Source: an uncultured Lachnospiraceae bacterium
GTDB taxonomy: Bacteria; Bacillota; Clostridia; Lachnospirales; Lachnospiraceae
Length of the DNA stretch: 49,305 nucleotides
Reading direction: 5' to 3'
Assembly: GCA_910586125.1 (NCBI GenBank)
Contig: CAJUHP010000027.1
Span: 1 to 49,305 of the forward strand
The notes under the pieces: model-generated
The model's database searches: none
The model's input: the letters and a program-made list of their open reading frames with translations, nothing else
Told to the model about the DNA's origin: nothing
Made by a program: the position numbers and the translations under genes
Shown: positions 8,582-17,146 of the stretch, in pieces
Layout: each line of letters opens with the position of its first letter
Position numbering within the stretch: the first letter of the stretch is position 1

Positions 8582-8597
8582 AAGGCGGTGACAGTAA

Positions 8598-9701
8598 GTG
8601 TTAAAAGCATATAAATACAGGATATATCCAACTAAGGAGCAAAAAATACAGATTGCAAAAACATTTGGCTGTTGCCGTTTTGTTTATAACCAGACACTTG
8701 CATACAGAAAAGAAAAATACGGGAATAGTAAAGAATCCGTTACGAAAACAGACTGTAATAATTACTGCAACAGGGAATTAAAGAAAAGGTATGAATGGCT
8801 GAAAGAAGTGGACAAATTCGCTCTGACAAATGCCATTTACAATATGGATGCGGCATACCAGAAATTTTTTAAAGAACATGCAGGATATCCAGAGTTTAAA
8901 AGCAAACACGATAACCATAAATCCTATACGACAAATTTTACAAATGGAAATATAACAGCAGATTTTGAGCATGGGAAAATAAAACTTCCCAAATTAAAGA
9001 CAGTAAAAGCAAAACTGCACAGGAAATTTACAGGAAAAATAAAATCAGCCGCAATATCCCAAGTACCAAGTGGAAAATATTATGTGTCAGTGCTAGTGGA
9101 AACAGAGCATGAAGAACTAGCGCAAACAGGCAGAAACATAGGTTTGGATTTAGGTATAAAAGATTTGTGCGTTACGTCAGATGGAAAAAGGCACGAAAAC
9201 GCAAAGATTATAAGGAGACATGAGAAGAAGCTTGCAAAGTTGCAAAGACAGTTATCCCACAAAGAAAAAGGAAGTAATAATTATTATAAACAGAGAAGAA
9301 AGATAGCATTGTGCCATGAGAAGATTACAAATACCAGAAAAAATAACCTGCATAAGATTTCTTATAAAATTATCAGCGAGAACCAAGTGATAGTTTCAGA
9401 AAACTTACAGATAAAGAATATGGTAAAGAATCATCATCTAGCAAAATCTATTACCGATGCATCCTGGTATGAGTTGACAAGACAGTTAGAGTACAAGGCA
9501 AAATGGAATGAGAGGAAGTATATAAAAATAGATACATTTTATGCCAGCAGCCAGATGTGTTCTGTTTGTGGATACCAGAATGAAGAAATAAAAAAGTTAT
9601 CTGTAAGGGAATGGACATGTCCTGTTTGTGGTGCAAAACATGACAGGGATGTTAATGCTGCAAAAAATATTTTAGCAGAAGGACTAAGACAAATAGCATA
9701 A
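8598..9701 (+). CDS. tnpB: TnpB RNA-guided nuclease of IS200/IS605 element
   Basis: GTG start at 8598 behind GGCGGTGA. The 367-residue protein has an N-terminal helix-turn-helix/WED-like region (KAYKYRIYPTKEQ), a split RuvC-like nuclease with Asp184 (IGLDLGIKD), Glu268 (VSENLQI) and Asp351 (HDRDVNAAKNIL), and a four-cysteine zinc finger (CSVCGY ... CPVCGA). TnpB proteins are established as guide-RNA-directed DNA nucleases whose RNA is made from the element's right end. All three acidic residues and all four cysteines are present, so the enzyme should be competent. Confidence 0.93.
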   Translation: MLKAYKYRIYPTKEQKIQIAKTFGCCRFVYNQTLAYRKEKYGNSKESVTKTDCNNYCNRELKKRYEWLKEVDKFALTNAIYNMDAAYQKFFKEHAGYPEFKSKHDNHKSYTTNFTNGNITADFEHGKIKLPKLKTVKAKLHRKFTGKIKSAAISQVPSGKYYVSVLVETEHEELAQTGRNIGLDLGIKDLCVTSDGKRHENAKIIRRHEKKLAKLQRQLSHKEKGSNNYYKQRRKIALCHEKITNTRKNNLHKISYKIISENQVIVSENLQIKNMVKNHHLAKSITDASWYELTRQLEYKAKWNERKYIKIDTFYASSQMCSVCGYQNEEIKKLSVREWTCPVCGAKHDRDVNAAKNILAEGLRQIA

Positions 9702-9804
9702 AAGAAATAGGGATGGTGCAGCCCGAATTAACGCCTGTGGAGATAGTAGGTTACGAGGTCTATGAAGCAGGAAGCCCATTGGCTTTAGACAATGGGTAGT
9801 TCAC
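9702..9804 (+). ncRNA. right end of the element, putative omega-RNA 3' part
   Basis: The 103 bases between the tnpB stop and the element end contain the hairpin 9775-9796 and end with TAGTTCAC. By analogy with characterised TnpB systems, the guide RNA would overlap the tnpB 3' end, run to this boundary, and use the following chromosomal bases (from about 9805, CTGGATCTG) as guide. This is inferred from family knowledge; no promoter was identified. Confidence 0.45.
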
Positions 9805-9820
9805 TGGATCTGAATGATTA

Positions 9821-9849
9821 TTGTTGCATTCTACTTCAATCCATATTAT
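9821..9849 (+). promoter_or_regulatory. promoter-like sequence for the toxin-antitoxin operon
   Basis: TTGTTG (9821-9826), a 17-base spacer, and TATTAT (9844-9849) ahead of the antitoxin ATG at 9876, with AAGGAAGTG as ribosome binding site. The -35 begins only 17 bases after the end of the IS200/IS605 element. Confidence 0.45.
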
Positions 9850-9875
9850 GATGGAGAGAGAAAGGAAGTGATAGC

Positions 9876-10148
9876 ATGACTACTGTAAGCCTTCGATTTG
9901 ATGATGAAATGAAAAAGCAGCTTGATGAGATGTGCGATGAAATGGGGATGAATCTTACCACCTTCTTCATGATCTATGCAAAGAAGGCGCTGCGTGACCG
10001 CCGGATTCCTTTTGAGGTGACAGCCCCCCTGGACCCTTTTTATTCAGATTCCAACATGGAGCAGCTAAGGAAAGCGAACCAGCAGGTCAAAAAAGGGCAG
10101 GTAATCGTAAAAACAATGGAAGAACTGGAGACTATGGAAGGTGAGTAA
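9876..10148 (+). CDS. RelB/DinJ-family antitoxin
   Basis: Ninety-residue antitoxin. The N-terminal ribbon-helix-helix (MTTVSLRFDDEMKKQLDEM, then helices to about residue 50, with LTTFFMIYAKKAL) binds operator DNA. The C-terminal part (about 60-90) would wrap the toxin. The ALRDRRIPFEV segment is a hallmark of DinJ-type proteins. It overlaps the toxin gene by 8 bases (GTGAGTAA), so the pair is translationally coupled. The toxin-antitoxin complex probably autoregulates the operon. Confidence 0.88.
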   Translation: MTTVSLRFDDEMKKQLDEMCDEMGMNLTTFFMIYAKKALRDRRIPFEVTAPLDPFYSDSNMEQLRKANQQVKKGQVIVKTMEELETMEGE

Positions 10149-10407
10149 GATCACATTTGCTGAGGACGCGTGGGAGGAGTACCTCTACTGGCAGTCGCAG
10201 GATAAAAAGACCCTGAAAAAAATAAACAGCCTCCTGAAATCCATTCAGCGTGACCCTTTTTCCGGAGAGGGAAAGCCCGAACCTTTGAAAGACAGCCCGG
10301 AAGGGGAATGGAGCAGAAGAATTAACGACAAAGACAGGCTTGTTTATATGGTAAGCAACGGAAATATCACCATAACCCAGTGCAAGGGGCATTATAATGA
10401 TAAATAG
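10141..10407 (+). CDS. YoeB/Txe-family toxin (mRNA interferase)
   Basis: Eighty-eight residues from a GTG start inside the antitoxin end. It aligns in length and pattern with YoeB, a ribosome-dependent mRNA endonuclease. The residues that correspond to the YoeB active site are present: Glu47 (GKPEPLK), Arg66 (INDKDRLVY), and the C-terminal His84-Tyr85 (CKGHYND). Trp and Tyr clusters (WEEYLYWQSQDKK) match the first helix of the family. It follows the antitoxin with an 8-base overlap. With all catalytic residues intact it should be active when not bound. Confidence 0.92.
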   Translation: MSKITFAEDAWEEYLYWQSQDKKTLKKINSLLKSIQRDPFSGEGKPEPLKDSPEGEWSRRINDKDRLVYMVSNGNITITQCKGHYNDK

Positions 10408-10584
10408 CCCTCCAAAGCAGGAGCATGAGCTACTGAGAATATGGCTCGCCACCGGAGGCGTCTAATAAATGTCCAGCCTGAAAATTCTCAGTCCTATCGC
10501 AAGGTAGGGCTGATTTTATAGGCGACGGTTTATGCTAATCTTTATACGAAATATAAATTCTTGTGCTAAATTATTTTATATATA
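10408..10584. other. intergenic stretch with inverted repeats
   Basis: No gene seen. ACTGAGAAT (10432-10440) and ATTCTCAGT (10484-10492) form a 9-bp inverted repeat with a long loop. A small CCTA...TAGG hairpin follows at about 10493-10509. These could be old element ends. Confidence 0.4.
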
Positions 10585-11026
10585 CTATATCAGACCGTCT
10601 TTTGCCGGGCGTTGGGATTCCAATGCTTTCTGTAGTGTGCGGATCGCAGGTGATATGGCAGTCCGTTATGTCCGCGGCCACGCTCCTGTCATAGAGGTCT
10701 ATGATAGTACAGCGGTAACACACATCCCCATTTTTCAGGAACAGATATGTGAAATCTATGTACCATTTCTGGTTCGGCTTGTCCGCATGGAAGTCCTGCT
10801 TTAGCTTATTCTCGAATATTTTATGGGGCTTGTCTAGCTTTATCCACAGCTTTTTGGGGCGGACGATGGAGCGCAGTCCCATCTGCGTATTCATGTATTC
10901 ATGGATGGTCGCAGTGCGGTAGCTGTGCCCTGCCCGCTTCAGATAGGGTGTCATGCTGCGGTAGCCGTCTACTCCATGATAGCGGTGGTAGATGTCCCGG
11001 CTCTGCTCCTGAACCTCCGTTTTTTT
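10585..11026 (-). pseudogene. IS3-family orfB fragment
   Basis: Minus-strand reading from 11026 gives the orfB HTH_21 region (HRYHGVDGYRSMTPYLKRAG), an RPKK linker, and the start of the rve integrase core (DKPNQKWYIDFTYLFLKNGD, the first catalytic Asp; then LYDRSVAADITDCHIT). After DCHITCD the frame shifts; the expected LQKALESQ continuation is found in another frame and stops at 10585. The open frame extends upstream to 11203, but that part is not transposase. It is a truncated copy of a different IS3 member from the one at 6.1-6.9 kb and lacks the second Asp and the Glu. Confidence 0.82.
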
Positions 11027-11061
11027 AGAATGAGATTGTTGGATAATCAAATTTTTAATAA

Positions 11062-11214
11062 ATTGTAAAAAACACGCAAATTCTATCTCTTTGCAATACA
11101 AATTTTTCAGAATGCAGGTTATTACAGAAACTGCCCGATTTAAAATACGTTGACCTTCGTTTGTGCCGTTTGACACATAAAGAGGTTTTTGAAAAAAATT
11201 CAAGCGGAATTTGA
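11062..11214 (+). pseudogene. C-terminal remnant of a leucine-rich protein
   Basis: Immediately beyond the IS3 fragment a plus-strand frame of about 50 codons ends at TGA 11212-11214. It contains LLQKLPDLKYVDLRLCRLT, a spacing of leucines like a leucine-rich repeat. It has no start. It is probably the tail of a gene cut by the insertion sequence; the rest of that gene is not in the window. Confidence 0.45.
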
Positions 11215-11255
11215 ACTGTAAACGAGAGCAGAGTCTGCAATTTCAGGAGGTGCAT

Positions 11256-11620
11256 ATGGAAAAATTAAGATCTATCATCTTTGTGGCAGGGATCCTGCTG
11301 CTGATCTTAGCGGTGGCGGTGTGATATCTCTCCATCAAGCATACGGCTGTTATTCTCCCCGCCGACAGCTACGAGGACAAAGGCGTTTATACCTTTTACC
11401 CTATCAGGTGCTGCTCGTCTAGGTGCAGAATACAGATGCAAGCGTACATGACCGCCGCATGATTCTAACTAAGGCCGTCTGCATGGTGTGTTATCAGGAG
11501 ATCAGTGGGAGCGGATATCCGTGGAGCGAGCCAGCTGTTACCCATGAGCTGGGCCAGAAGATTGTGGACATAGGAACAACGGTAGAGCGGCAGGGGCTTA
11601 TATCCTGTTGTATGTGTTAG
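11256..11620 (+). pseudogene. decayed small membrane protein gene
   Basis: A good ribosome binding site (CAGGAGG) precedes ATG 11256 and a hydrophobic start MEKLRSIIFVAGILLLILAV, which hits TGA after 22 codons. The same frame then continues sensibly (YLSIKHTAVILPADSYEDKG). Further frames carry VHDRRMILTKAVCMVCYQEI up to TAG 11618-11620, after another stop. At least one nonsense codon and one frameshift are needed. Probably a membrane-anchored protein; family not recognised. Confidence 0.55.
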
Positions 11621-11663
11621 CGTGGTGCGTGATAGGCGTCATGAAAAGGAGAGGGGGACAGAT

Positions 11664-12467
11664 ATGAAAGGAAAAATCGTGCGCCATATTTTTTATTTAT
11701 GTTGTGCAGCAATATTTGTTCTATTGCCAACTGGCTGCAATCCAGCAGGAGGTGCAACAAGCTATGAAGTAATATATCCGTCTGGCTATAGCAGGGATTG
11801 TTATACTTATGATGAAAAATCCCCCATTGAGGGAACTTCCTGCTATCTTCAATGGGAAAAAGCGGATGATTACAAGAAAACCTATCACTACGATATGTAT
11901 ATCTTGGATGAAAATGGTTCGGTATTATATAATTTTCCCGATGTGGGGAGCAAAGCGATGCGCGGGAGTGTACAGGGAGATAGTAAAACCTGGGTTTGTG
12001 CGGAACTTTGGACGGCGCCTCACCACAATGGCTATGTGGAAGGCTGGCTGAAAGAAAGTAATCTGCTCTTGATTGATTTGAGTGATGGCGAGGTACTGTT
12101 TCAGGAGAAGGGAGGAGAAAATGAATTTTACATCACCTCAAATGGAACACGATGCTATTTCTATCTTCCCGGAAAAGAAGAAAGCGAGAAGCTGTTTGGA
12201 TTGATAAAGATACCTGCGGAAAATGCGGAAATTTATTATCGGGATACTTCGGACTGGACGCAGAAACACACGGTTTACACGTTTGATTATGTAACGGAAC
12301 CTGATATTGATACAAGTAACGGAGTTTTAACTCGTATCAAATTTTATATATATGAAAATCAGCTTAAAGTGGCATGGACATCTTATGAACCTGTTGGGAA
12401 TGAGAAGTGGGAGTATCTGGAGAAAAAAGCTTATGAAATCTCACTTACTCCCGATGATTCAAAGTGA
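11664..12467 (+). CDS. hypothetical lipoprotein
   Basis: The start is ATG 11664, preceded by AGGAGAGGGGG; the frame is open upstream to 11622 but without a better start. The protein has 267 residues, a basic N-terminus, a hydrophobic stretch and a lipobox LLPTGC, so it should be a lipid-anchored surface protein. The mature part is rich in Tyr, Trp, Asp and Glu and predicted to be mostly beta (alternating DMYILDENGSVLYNF, LLLIDLSDGEVLFQEK). I do not recognise a family. It sits in a run of immunity-type and decayed genes; nothing in the sequence gives a function. Confidence 0.72.
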   Translation: MKGKIVRHIFYLCCAAIFVLLPTGCNPAGGATSYEVIYPSGYSRDCYTYDEKSPIEGTSCYLQWEKADDYKKTYHYDMYILDENGSVLYNFPDVGSKAMRGSVQGDSKTWVCAELWTAPHHNGYVEGWLKESNLLLIDLSDGEVLFQEKGGENEFYITSNGTRCYFYLPGKEESEKLFGLIKIPAENAEIYYRDTSDWTQKHTVYTFDYVTEPDIDTSNGVLTRIKFYIYENQLKVAWTSYEPVGNEKWEYLEKKAYEISLTPDDSK

Positions 12468-12660
12468 ACCTACTACGACTCAAACCTTTACTGTGCTGAG
12501 TGGCGGATACGCTTGTGATGATAACATATCTTTTGGGGCAATCAGTTTGTGGACGCTGGTTTTGATTCTTTCAGAGTTTTGGAAGATAGAGATACAAAGG
12601 ACAATTATCACAATTTTTTCATGGAACGATGATAAAAAAGAAAGTGTAGAGATAACAGCC

Positions 12661-13008
12661 ATGGCAAATTTACAGCTTAACCCAGGCGAATCCCTAATCG
12701 GGCAAGGACTTGTATCTTATAGGGATTTAGAAAAACATACCTACCAATGCTGGCACGCTACAATCTATGTGACAAATCAAAGAGTTTTTTTAGACACTTA
12801 TACAGGCATTGAACTAAAACGATCAAAAATCAGAGGCTTTACATTTGGCAGAATACTTCTCTTTTTTCCGTCTGTGACAATAATTGGCCGGGCAGAAAAA
12901 ACAGCTATGGGTGAGCATGGCTTAACAGAGGACGCATATACATTTACTGGCTTTCCCATAAAAAAATTGAAAGGCTGGTTGCAGCAGGCCGGTATTCAGG
13001 AATTATAG
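12661..13008 (+). CDS. GRAM/PH-like domain protein
   Basis: I take ATG 12661 (MANLQLNPGESLIGQG) as the start because the family pattern begins there. The open frame reaches 12352, overlapping the lipoprotein gene, but that part looks non-coding. No strong ribosome binding site is visible, so the gene may be a truncated copy. The 115-residue product has the GRAM-like pattern: NPGE near the start, then ATIYVTNQRVFLDT, a beta strand with IRGFTFGRIL, and a C-terminal helix KKLKGWLQQAG. Related small proteins occur among Firmicutes immunity and stress genes. Function unknown. Confidence 0.55.
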   Translation: MANLQLNPGESLIGQGLVSYRDLEKHTYQCWHATIYVTNQRVFLDTYTGIELKRSKIRGFTFGRILLFFPSVTIIGRAEKTAMGEHGLTEDAYTFTGFPIKKLKGWLQQAGIQEL

Positions 13009-13276
13009 CATTGCTGCTGTTATTAGCATGGCTAAAGGGTGAGCCGAAATGAAAGGATTTCCTCTTCGTTGATTCTTATGAAAAAGCAATCAAAACCATG
13101 CATTACGGACAGAGCCAGAAGCTGCAGAAAGTGCCGCAGTCAAGCAGGTAAAGAAATTTATATACAAAGGCGATCACAGCGGCAAAAGCCATGGATGATC
13201 CTTATGGGAAACAGTTAGAGCAGGAATAAGAAAGCTTTCTTGCAAATTTCAGGAGAAGATGACAGGGAGGCGGAAT
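13009..13276 (+). other. gene debris
   Basis: No complete gene. Short coding-like pieces in changing frames (FVDSYEKAIKTMHYGQSQK, ITAAKAMDDPYGKQLEQE) separated by stops suggest a decayed ORF of unknown family. Confidence 0.4.
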
Positions 13277-13654
13277 ATGGGAGAACTCAAGTTCGCGAAG
13301 GAGGTGCCTCGGACAGTTGCGCACAGTATTTTAAAAAGTTTTGTAGAACATTTTGTGGATAAGGAAAATTTGAGGAAATATGGCCTGATGTGGAATTCTT
13401 TTGTGCAGAAGCCCAAATGCATTCCTATGGAAGAGATCCGGGATATTTCCATTCCGCCAGAAGACAGGGTGTTTTTCTATGATGAGAGAGACAGAGCTTT
13501 ATATGCTGCAAGGATGGGAGAAGTTGTCACTTATATTTTGGAGCTTGAGCCATGGGACCAGGTGGATGCATGTGTTTTTAACAGAGAGATGAAATGGGTT
13601 CTTGCTGTTACGCATGAGGATGTACTTTTATTTCTGGAAAGAACTGTTAAATGA
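13277..13654 (+). CDS. hypothetical protein (125 aa)
   Basis: Start ATG 13277 with CAGGGAGGCGG just upstream; the frame is open from 13259. The protein is soluble, with no signal or membrane segment. It opens GELKFAKEVPRTVAHSILK and ends VTHEDVLLFLERTVK, with a central aromatic region (YDERDRALYAARMGEVVTYI). I do not recognise a family. Its last codon overlaps the next start (ATGA at 13651-13654), so the two were translationally coupled. The downstream gene begins like a SUKH (SMI1/KNR4) protein, which makes an immunity-type role possible but unproven. Confidence 0.68.
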   Translation: MGELKFAKEVPRTVAHSILKSFVEHFVDKENLRKYGLMWNSFVQKPKCIPMEEIRDISIPPEDRVFFYDERDRALYAARMGEVVTYILELEPWDQVDACVFNREMKWVLAVTHEDVLLFLERTVK

Positions 13655-14336
13655 TTGATGATTTTTTAGACAATATGAAAAATCAGGGCTGGACTGTAGA
13701 GATGAATGAAGAACAGAAATTCTGGCTGCCTGAGCCAATGAAAAGCAGAGATACCGGCTGCCCAAAAAGCTGGGTGGGATTTGTTTCCACTGTGAAAAGA
13801 CAGCGTTTATTGGAATTTTATCAATACTCTTGCTTACAAGATGCAGCAGGGAACGAATGGAGCCCACCACTGGGAAATTGACCGCATTTACCATGCGGCA
13901 AAACAGACAGCGGAGGATAGAGCAGCAGCTTATATCGCAGAAAAATACAGGATAGACGCTTTGGCAGAGGGATACTGGGTTCAGGGGCATTATGATTTCT
14001 TTGCGCCCAACTTAAATTCTGATATAATAGTATTTATGGAATATAAAGGCAGGAAATTCTGCACAGGTCTTGATGTATAGGAAGAGACAGAAGAAAGTTC
14101 TGTAAGCTATTACGCCACGCTGATGCAGGTATCAGCAGATTTCGCAGCCGGCAACGAAGGTCCTTTGTACATACTCAGCCGTAACAAGGAAACTATATCT
14201 TTTCACAGGAGGAACTGGGCGCGCTGCCCAAGGAGGAATCCAACAGGGATTATAAGATATATTCTAACGGGATATGCGGCATGAGCGCAGGGTTTCAGTA
14301 TGTGGCGGCGGAAAGAACAGGGGAAGAAGGAGAATA
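13651..14336 (+). pseudogene. SUKH-like N-terminus joined to a decayed second gene
   Basis: ATG 13651 opens a frame whose first 50 residues resemble SUKH (SMI1/KNR4) proteins: FWLPEPMKSRDTGCPKSWVGF. It then runs out at 13881. A different frame from about 13830 reads GTNGAHHWEIDRIYHAAKQT ... GHYDFFAPNLNSDIIVFMEY to a TAG at 14078-14080. That frame continues past the stop (VSYYATLMQVSADFAAGNEG) and, after another shift, as FSQEELGALPKEESNRDYKI to TAA 14334-14336. So an N-terminal SUKH fragment has been fused to a broken gene of some 230 codons whose family I cannot name. Confidence 0.6.
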
Positions 14337-14339
14337 AAG

Positions 14340-15656
14340 ATGGGCTTTCAGAACGAGATGAAACAGATGTTTCTGCATGTTGCGGCGGGGAATGTAGAAC
14401 CAGAGGAATGGGAAAAATGGTGGAACAGCAACAAGGCCAGGCTGGAAGCGGCCCTGACCCGGGGAGACCGGGTGCGGATGATGCCTGCCCTGTGGAGTGC
14501 AGACTACTACTGGATGGTAAAGACCCAGAGCGGTATTGCCTACTATTTTCATGCCCAGGGGCGTCCGGTGAAGACCTCCGGTTACTATGAGGAAAAAGCA
14601 AAGGAGGAAGAGATCCGCAACAGACAAAAAGCCATGGAGGCATATCAAAGGGATACGGCTTTTGCCAGGCGGATCTGGGAGGAATATCTGGAACGGCATC
14701 CGGCAGAATCCGTCACGTTTGACTGGAAAAGCCTGTTGGGGACGCCGTCGGGACAGAATCCGGCGAAGGCGTTCGGCTATAAAAATGCAGGGACACAGGA
14801 GCAGTGGAAAGAGTGTAAAGATGAACTCAAACTGCGCTTAAAGGAGAACCTGCAGGCAAAGATTGCTCCTGTTGCAAAGGCATATGGCATGAAAAAAGCA
14901 GGCCCCAAAACCTTTGTGCGGGAAAAAAACGGCCTGGTGTACCGGATTCAGTTTATCGGCTATTTCAGGGGAGGCGGATATGAGGCCATGAGCTGTTATC
15001 TTTGTCCCATATACGCCATAGAGTTCGGCATCTTAGGGCTGCCGGGCCATATTTGCCAAGGAGAGGACTTTCAAAGGATGCATAAAGACTGGGGTGTGAT
15101 CCAATATGGCACAGAAGCCGTTGATGCTGCTATGGTGGAACGTATCAACAGAAAATTTGACGATATTCTGGGGTTCCTGGCCGATGGCGTGCTGCCGGAA
15201 TGGCAGAAGATCGACAGCCTAGAAACCTATTTCGCAAAGGAGCGCCGGGATTATCTGAAAGCCACAGAGAAAGGTCCAAACGATCCCAGGACCGGCAGGC
15301 CCATGTGGGATCTTGGCAGGGAAGAAAAGGCAGATCCCTGGAGGGCTGACGATTATCTGTTTGGCGTGTGGGATCTGCTGACTGGAAAGGAAGCAGACGG
15401 CTATGCGCGCCTTGAAGAATGCGTGAGACACAATTCCGATTATATGGAAAACCGCCGGAAGGAGTTCCCAGGAGCCTGCAATGATCCGAGAGACGCCATG
15501 GCGGTGATGTACTATAATGCGCAGCTTTTTGTCAGGACAAAGGAGATCGCGGACGCTGAGAAACGAAAGAATGCAATTTGGGAGATGTATGAGGAAGTAT
15601 GCCGGTTCATGCGATATTACCACGGCCTGGCCAAAAAGACGGAAAGGAATGGATGA
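14340..15656 (+). CDS. DUF4304-like domain protein (438 aa)
   Basis: ATG 14340 follows AGAAGGAGAATAAAG, four bases after the previous stop. No signal peptide or membrane segment; cytoplasmic. The N-terminal part (1-160) is rich in Trp/Glu/Lys with EPEEWEKWWNSNKARLEAAL. The middle (about 175-300) resembles DUF4304: VAKAYGMKKAGPKTFVREKN, then GLVYRIQFIGY and a long C-terminal helix pair around the KFDDILGFLADGVLP motif. The final part (300-438) is helical. DUF4304 proteins are listed among predicted immunity proteins of polymorphic toxin systems (family knowledge). The assignment of the middle domain rests on pattern only. Confidence 0.72.
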   Translation: MGFQNEMKQMFLHVAAGNVEPEEWEKWWNSNKARLEAALTRGDRVRMMPALWSADYYWMVKTQSGIAYYFHAQGRPVKTSGYYEEKAKEEEIRNRQKAMEAYQRDTAFARRIWEEYLERHPAESVTFDWKSLLGTPSGQNPAKAFGYKNAGTQEQWKECKDELKLRLKENLQAKIAPVAKAYGMKKAGPKTFVREKNGLVYRIQFIGYFRGGGYEAMSCYLCPIYAIEFGILGLPGHICQGEDFQRMHKDWGVIQYGTEAVDAAMVERINRKFDDILGFLADGVLPEWQKIDSLETYFAKERRDYLKATEKGPNDPRTGRPMWDLGREEKADPWRADDYLFGVWDLLTGKEADGYARLEECVRHNSDYMENRRKEFPGACNDPRDAMAVMYYNAQLFVRTKEIADAEKRKNAIWEMYEEVCRFMRYYHGLAKKTERNG

Positions 15657-15793
15657 CAGAAGGATTTGCATAAATGCAGAAAAAAGAGCAGCTTGAAAAG
15701 GTTTGCCGGGCATTCCGGAATTAACAGGCTGTTTTTACAGACGAAAAAAGAAAAAAGAGCATACGAATAAAGGAATAACAGGAGGAATAGAAA

Positions 15794-16012
15794 ATGGACT
15801 TATGGGAAACATTCGGGATGAGCGAAGGGATTGCCGAACTGTGCCAGGAACTGGGTATCAGCGCAGGAACGGCGATTGTTGTTTTGATTGCCTTGTACTT
15901 TGTGATTAAATGGGCGGTGAAAAATGGAATGATGGAAGCCTATAAAAAGATAGAAGAAAAGAGAGCACAGGATGAGTTAAAAGCGGAAAAAACAGACAGG
16001 GATCCAGTATGA
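15794..16012 (+). CDS. small membrane protein (DUF6019-like)
   Basis: Seventy-two residues with a strong AGGAGG ahead of ATG 15794. One membrane segment (about residues 22-42: GTAIVVLIALYFVIKWAVKN) is followed by a charged cytoplasmic-type tail (KKIEEKRAQDELKAEKTDRD). Length and the YFVIKWAVKNG motif are like DUF6019 small proteins that recur in Lachnospiraceae beside immunity-type genes. Function unknown. Confidence 0.72.
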   Translation: MDLWETFGMSEGIAELCQELGISAGTAIVVLIALYFVIKWAVKNGMMEAYKKIEEKRAQDELKAEKTDRDPV

Positions 16013-16069
16013 TTCACTGGTGATAAACTCAGTTATGCCATTTGCAATGATTTTTGGGGGAACATTAAA

Positions 16070-17122
16070 GTGAAAAGAAAATGTACTATATTTCAAATGA
16101 TAAAGTGGATAGCGCTTGTCATTTTGGCATTCATTGTGACATTCTTTTTAGTCAGAGCGGCAGGGAAAGCAATCTACAGTAAAACTCCGGATGGTGGTAT
16201 AAACGAGTCGATGTATATTGATGTTAATGGCACGAAGCAGTGGATTAATATTTATGGGGAGGACATAGATAATCCCGTCTTGCTATATTTGCATGGTGGT
16301 CCTGGCTCGGCGACAAGTGACATTGATTATGCGTTTACGAGAAAATGGGCAGATGTGTATACTGTGGTAACATGGGATCAGCGTAATTGTGGAAAAAGCT
16401 ATGATACCGAACAGAACGATATCATGTTGACTCGGGAATTATTTATGACAGATGGAAAGGAAGTAACAGAGTTTATACTGGATTACCTTTCAAAAGATAA
16501 GATTACAGTTCTCGGGCATTCGTGGGGATCTATTTACGGAGCAAATCTGGTACTTGAATACCCAGAATATTATGAGTGCTTTATTGGAACAGGGCAGCTT
16601 GTTGATTCCTTAGAAAATGAGGAGGCTTTTAGGCAAGAAGCAATATTGTGGGCTGAGGGTGACGGGGAAACCATGAAACTAATAAATCAGTTAACACCAG
16701 ATAACATTACAATGGATCATATTAGTGCAAAAAATACGATTATGCAAAAATATGGCTATGATATGATGGTAAATGGTTCGGATTACAATTTAGTTACAAC
16801 TATAATATTTAATCCGAACTATTCTATCATGGATTGGTTCCAGTATTTCAAGAGAGACATGCATGTATATTTGGATTTTTTCGCTTCTGAGGAATTTGCT
16901 TTGTTCTCTTTGAAAGATAGAGTTGATTATCAAGTGCCATTCTATAATATAAATGGGGATAAGGACTATCAAACAAACTACAAATTAGCACAAGAATATT
17001 TTGAAGAAGTGAACGCACCATATAAACAAATGTTTTTGATGGAAAATATGGCGCATGGTTTATTAGAATCGGATTCAGAAGGTTTTTCCGAGATAATTCA
17101 TCAAATTGAAAGAGAGAGATAA
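16070..17122 (+). CDS. membrane-anchored alpha/beta hydrolase (proline iminopeptidase-like)
   Basis: GTG start at 16070 behind GGGGGAAC. The 350-residue protein has an N-terminal membrane anchor (about 10-32) and then an alpha/beta-hydrolase fold. It shows the oxyanion-hole motif LHGGPGSATS, the nucleophile elbow GHSWGS (serine nucleophile), a late Asp in INGDKDYQT, and the catalytic His in ENMAHGLLES. HGGPGS and GHSWGS together are typical of proline iminopeptidase-like S33 enzymes. The anchor suggests it acts at the outer face of the membrane. It is AT-richer than the genes on either side, which fits separate acquisition. Confidence 0.85.
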   Translation: MKRKCTIFQMIKWIALVILAFIVTFFLVRAAGKAIYSKTPDGGINESMYIDVNGTKQWINIYGEDIDNPVLLYLHGGPGSATSDIDYAFTRKWADVYTVVTWDQRNCGKSYDTEQNDIMLTRELFMTDGKEVTEFILDYLSKDKITVLGHSWGSIYGANLVLEYPEYYECFIGTGQLVDSLENEEAFRQEAILWAEGDGETMKLINQLTPDNITMDHISAKNTIMQKYGYDMMVNGSDYNLVTTIIFNPNYSIMDWFQYFKRDMHVYLDFFASEEFALFSLKDRVDYQVPFYNINGDKDYQTNYKLAQEYFEEVNAPYKQMFLMENMAHGLLESDSEGFSEIIHQIERER

Positions 17123-17146
17123 ATCCCAGTTTAGAGAGGAGATACC

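Larger units (their letters stand above)
8098..9804 (+). mobile_element. IS200/IS605-family element with tnpA and tnpB (apparently intact)
   Basis: Left end hairpin at 8114-8135 (CCCACTG, loop GCTTTAGA, CGGTGGG, one T-G pair) and right end hairpin at 9775-9796 (CCCATTG, same loop, CAATGGG) share sequence and shape. The right end closes with TAGTTCAC, typical for this family. Between them lie tnpA and tnpB in tandem with all catalytic residues present. There are no terminal inverted repeats and no target duplication, as expected. The exact left boundary is uncertain (about 8090-8105). Confidence 0.88.
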
